From Planctomycetota bacterium (GTDB lineage Bacteria; Planctomycetota; Phycisphaerae; UBA1845): 7,207 bases of DNA. The notes under the pieces are model-generated. The model did no database searches and was not told the DNA's origin. It saw only the letters and a program-made list of their open reading frames with translations. Location of the stretch: positions 1 to 7,207 of the forward strand of contig JADFRO010000145.1 of NCBI GenBank assembly GCA_022561255.1. The letters are read 5' to 3'. How positions within the stretch are numbered: the stretch's first letter is position 1; every line of letters begins with the position of its first letter. Both the position numbers and the translations under genes were made by a program. Shown here piece after piece: positions 4,570 to 7,207 of this stretch.

Positions 4570-7207
4570 ATGACAGCCAACGCCACGCGCACGGTGCGTG
4601 ACTATTCCAAGGTCGGCGACGCCATTCCCGTGCCGAACCTGATTGGAATTCAAACCCGATCGTACGCTCGCTATCTTCAAGAAGACCTGGCGGCGGGCAA
4701 GCGAGAAAACCACGGCCTCGAAGCGCTTCTGCGGGAGATGTTCCCGATCGAAAGCTACGACGGGAAGCTCTCGCTGCACTACATCAGCTACGAGCTTGGT
4801 AAGGCGCGGTATACGCCGGACGAATGTCGTGAGCTTCGTTTGACCTACGGGATGCCGCTGCGCATTCGGCTGCGCCTCGTACGTAAGGACAGCGACGAGA
4901 TTCAGGAAGATCAGATTTATCTCGGCGACATGCCGATCATGATCGGGGGTGGGGAGTTCATCATAAACGGCGCGGAGCGCGTGATCGTTTCGCAGCTACA
5001 CCGCTCCCCCGGCGTGGATTTCATCAAGGATCAAGCCGATGGCGATCGGGCGCTTTACGCGTGCCGGATCATTCCCGAGCGTGGTAGCTGGATTGAGATC
5101 GAGGTTACGAAAAAGGACGTGCTCGTCGTCCGGATCGATCAATCGAGCAAGCTGCCGGCGACGACGTTCCTTCGAGCGATGGATGAGGCGTACTCGACGG
5201 ACGACGCGATCGTGGGTGAGTTTTTCAAGACCAAATCGGTCCGTTCCTCGGCGCTGAAGCCGGAACTGTACACGGTTTCGCCGATTCTGGATGAGGAGAC
5301 GGATGAGGTCTTGGTGCGTGCGGGCTGTCAGCTTGGGGACGCTGTGGAACGCATTCAGGAGTCGTCCGTCAAGAGCTTCAAGGTCATCAGCAAGGTGTCG
5401 GACCCGCTGATCCTCAACACGCTGGCCGAGGACACCAGTCGTTCGCACGAAGAGGCCTTGCTGAAGATCTACAGCCGCCTTCGTCCCGGAAATCCGCCGC
5501 ACGCGGATAAAGCTCGCAAGCTGTTTGCGGAGAAGTTCTTTGATGAGAACCGCTACCGCCTCGGGAAGGTGGGGCGGTTCCGTTTGAACCGGAAATTCCG
5601 GATCAATAGAGACGGTGGCGCGATGACGCTGACCGTTGTCGACATGATCAACTGCCTCAAGTATCTACTCAAACTTCGTACGGGCGAATCGGAGTTTACG
5701 ATCGACGACATCGACCATCTCGGCAATCGGCGTCTCCGGACGATCGACGAGTTGTGCGCGGACGAAATGCGTAAAGGCTTCTTGAAGCTGCGTCGGACGG
5801 TTCAGGAGCGTATGAGTCTCAAGGATCCGGACCAGCTAGGCCGCGTTGCGGAGTTGCTCAATAGTAAGTCGATCAGCTCGGCGATCGAATTGTTTTTCGG
5901 TCGTGGCGAGCTTTCGCAAGTCGTCGACCAGACGAATCCCCTTTCGCAGTTAACCCACGAGCGTCGTCTGTCGGCCTTGGGACCGGGCGGACTGAACCGT
6001 AAGCGTGCTGGGTTTGAAGTCCGCGACGTCCACATCAGTCACTACGGGCGTATTTGTCCGATCGAAACGCCTGAGGGGACGAACATCGGGCTGATCGCTT
6101 CGTTGAGCTTGTACAGCACGGTTGATGACTTCGGCTTTCTCATTACCCCGTATCGCGCCGTCGGCAAGGACGGCAAGATTGGCGCTCACCGTTACCTTAG
6201 AGCCGACGAAGAGACCCGCGAAACGCTCGCCCCGCCTGAGGCGGTCGAGCCGGGCGGCAAGCGTCTTTACGACGGTCCGTTGATTGTGCGTCGTCACGGC
6301 GACTTGGGGCAGGCGACCTCCGAGGAGGTGACGTTCGTCGACATCTCGCCGAAACAAACGATCGGTGTGTCGGCTTCGTTGATTCCGTTCCTCGAACACG
6401 ACGATGCCAACCGGGCGCTGATGGGTTCAAACATGCAGCGGCAGGCCGTACCGCTGTTGAAGGTCGATCCGCCGTTGGTGGGGACCGGCATGGAGCGGGC
6501 GGTGGCGGCGAACAGTGGAATGGTGGTTCGTAGTCGCTCCAACGGCAAGGTCACCTACGTAGACGCGATGCGAATCGTGATCAACGATACGGACGAGTAC
6601 GAACTTCGGAAGTTCCGGGGGCTTAACGAACGTACGTGCATGAACCAAAAGCCGCTCGTTCGCATCGGGCAGCGCGTCAAAGAGGGCGAGATCATCGCCG
6701 ACGGTCCGGCGACGTCCAATGGCGAGCTTGCGCTGGGCAAGAACCTCCTGGTGGCCTTTATGACCTACGACGGTCACAACTTTGAGGACGCGATCGTGAT
6801 CAGTGATCGGCTTGTGCGAAACGATACGTTCACAAGCATTCACATCGATGCGTATGACATCGAAGTTCGAGAGACCAAGCTGGGACGTGAGGAGTTCACC
6901 GCTGATATTCCCAACGTCTCTGAGCGGGCGCTGGCGAATTTGGACGTGAACGGCGTCATAGGGATCGGAACGCGTGTGCAGCAGCGCGACATTTTGGTGG
7001 GCAAAGTGAGCCCGAAGTCCAAGAGCGAATTAAGTCCTGAGGAGAAGCTGCTGCACGCGATCTTCGGGCGTGCGGGCGAGGACGTCAAGAACGACTCGCT
7101 GGAACTGCCGTCGGGTGAAGAGGGCATCGTGATCGGTGCCAAGCGGGTCAGTCGGCGACTGCACATGAGTGACGAAGAACGGACGTGTCTCGGCGCCGAG
7201 ATACAGC
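4570..7207 (+). CDS. rpoB: DNA-directed RNA polymerase subunit beta (partial, 5' part)
   Basis: RpoB is the beta subunit of the core RNA polymerase, forming one side of the active-site cleft. The window holds 879 complete codons; the C-terminal part, with the catalytic lysines of the KHGNKG region, lies beyond the end. Conserved landmarks in order are INGAERVIVSQLHRSPGV (about 132-149, N-terminal rifampicin region), DDIDHLGNRRLR (379-390), the rifampicin cluster ELSQVVDQTNPLSQLTHERR (447-466), SALGPGGLNRKRAGFEVRDV, CPIETPEGTNIGLIASLS, and GHNFEDAIVISD (735-746), whose E739 and D740 correspond to the E813-D814 pair of E. coli. ATG 4570 is fixed by an in-frame TGA at 4552-4554 and by GAGG at 4557-4560. 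The region between LRAM (201-204) and DDIDHLG is shorter than in E. coli, so the large lineage insertion there is absent. rpoC is expected downstream. Confidence 0.98.
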   Translation, partial: MTANATRTVRDYSKVGDAIPVPNLIGIQTRSYARYLQEDLAAGKRENHGLEALLREMFPIESYDGKLSLHYISYELGKARYTPDECRELRLTYGMPLRIRLRLVRKDSDEIQEDQIYLGDMPIMIGGGEFIINGAERVIVSQLHRSPGVDFIKDQADGDRALYACRIIPERGSWIEIEVTKKDVLVVRIDQSSKLPATTFLRAMDEAYSTDDAIVGEFFKTKSVRSSALKPELYTVSPILDEETDEVLVRAGCQLGDAVERIQESSVKSFKVISKVSDPLILNTLAEDTSRSHEEALLKIYSRLRPGNPPHADKARKLFAEKFFDENRYRLGKVGRFRLNRKFRINRDGGAMTLTVVDMINCLKYLLKLRTGESEFTIDDIDHLGNRRLRTIDELCADEMRKGFLKLRRTVQERMSLKDPDQLGRVAELLNSKSISSAIELFFGRGELSQVVDQTNPLSQLTHERRLSALGPGGLNRKRAGFEVRDVHISHYGRICPIETPEGTNIGLIASLSLYSTVDDFGFLITPYRAVGKDGKIGAHRYLRADEETRETLAPPEAVEPGGKRLYDGPLIVRRHGDLGQATSEEVTFVDISPKQTIGVSASLIPFLEHDDANRALMGSNMQRQAVPLLKVDPPLVGTGMERAVAANSGMVVRSRSNGKVTYVDAMRIVINDTDEYELRKFRGLNERTCMNQKPLVRIGQRVKEGEIIADGPATSNGELALGKNLLVAFMTYDGHNFEDAIVISDRLVRNDTFTSIHIDAYDIEVRETKLGREEFTADIPNVSERALANLDVNGVIGIGTRVQQRDILVGKVSPKSKSELSPEEKLLHAIFGRAGEDVKNDSLELPSGEEGIVIGAKRVSRRLHMSDEERTCLGAEIQ
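5908..5982 (+). other. rpoB: Rifampicin-resistance-determining region of rpoB
   Basis: This segment encodes residues 447-471, equivalent to E. coli 510-534. Contact residues L511, Q513, D516, H526, R529, S531 and L533 are all kept (here L448, Q450, D453, H463, R466, S468, L470). F514 and M515 are both Val here (451, 452), Q510 is Glu and N518 is Thr. E. coli numbering is from established knowledge. The pocket therefore looks largely intact, with one altered direct contact (F514). Confidence 0.85.

Noticed and set aside
4340..4601. Short plus-strand open frames in the rplL-rpoB spacer
   Set aside because: They overlap hairpins, run past or out of frame with the rpoB start, and have Arg/Pro-rich composition without motifs; they look like chance frames.
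1..7207. Search for mobile elements, CRISPR arrays, toxin-antitoxin or defence genes
   Set aside because: All coding space is filled by a conserved housekeeping cluster; I saw no terminal repeats, spaced direct repeats or foreign-looking genes.

Overview
The window is a housekeeping segment of a bacterial chromosome, with every supported gene on the + strand. It is the classic translation/transcription cluster: tuf (3' end), rpmG, tRNA-Trp(CCA), secE, nusG, rplK, rplA, rplJ, rplL and rpoB (5' two-thirds, cut by the window end). Base composition is moderately GC-rich. The style of the proteins suggests a member of the Planctomycetota, perhaps a Phycisphaerae-like lineage: the EF-Tu tail reads GAEMCMPGDN, SecE is long with three predicted membrane helices, NusG has an acidic N-terminal tail, and L33 ends in HKIKRK. 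This assignment is by recollection of family style, not by search, and I hold it at about 0.6.

Layout. Positions 1-164 hold the last 53 residues of EF-Tu. A bulged hairpin (180-202) sits between tuf and rpmG (225-392, ribosomal protein L33), followed by tRNA-Trp (428-500). After an 87-nt gap come secE (588-1136) and nusG (1133-1876), which overlap by 4 nt (ATGA). A 100-nt leader with one hairpin and a perfect 13-nt tandem repeat precedes rplK (GTG start, 1977-2414), and 46 nt later rplA (2461-3189). Only 18 nt separate rplA from rplJ (3208-3720). A 136-nt spacer with two UUCG-type elements separates rplJ from rplL (3857-4258). A 311-nt non-coding spacer with three hairpins precedes rpoB (4570 to the end).

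The genes belong together functionally. EF-Tu, L33, L11, L1, L10, L7/L12 and tRNA-Trp serve translation. L11, L10 and L7/L12 form the GTPase-associated stalk that EF-Tu contacts. NusG and RpoB are transcription elongation machinery, and SecE is a core subunit of the SecYEG translocon. Nothing in the window looks transferred, and I see no mobile element, CRISPR array, defence system or unknown gene. The less ordinary points are the regulatory spacers and a few residue-level departures: L33 with three of four zinc cysteines, a basic insertion in L1, and altered residues in the RpoB rifampicin pocket. I found no convincing new biological system here.
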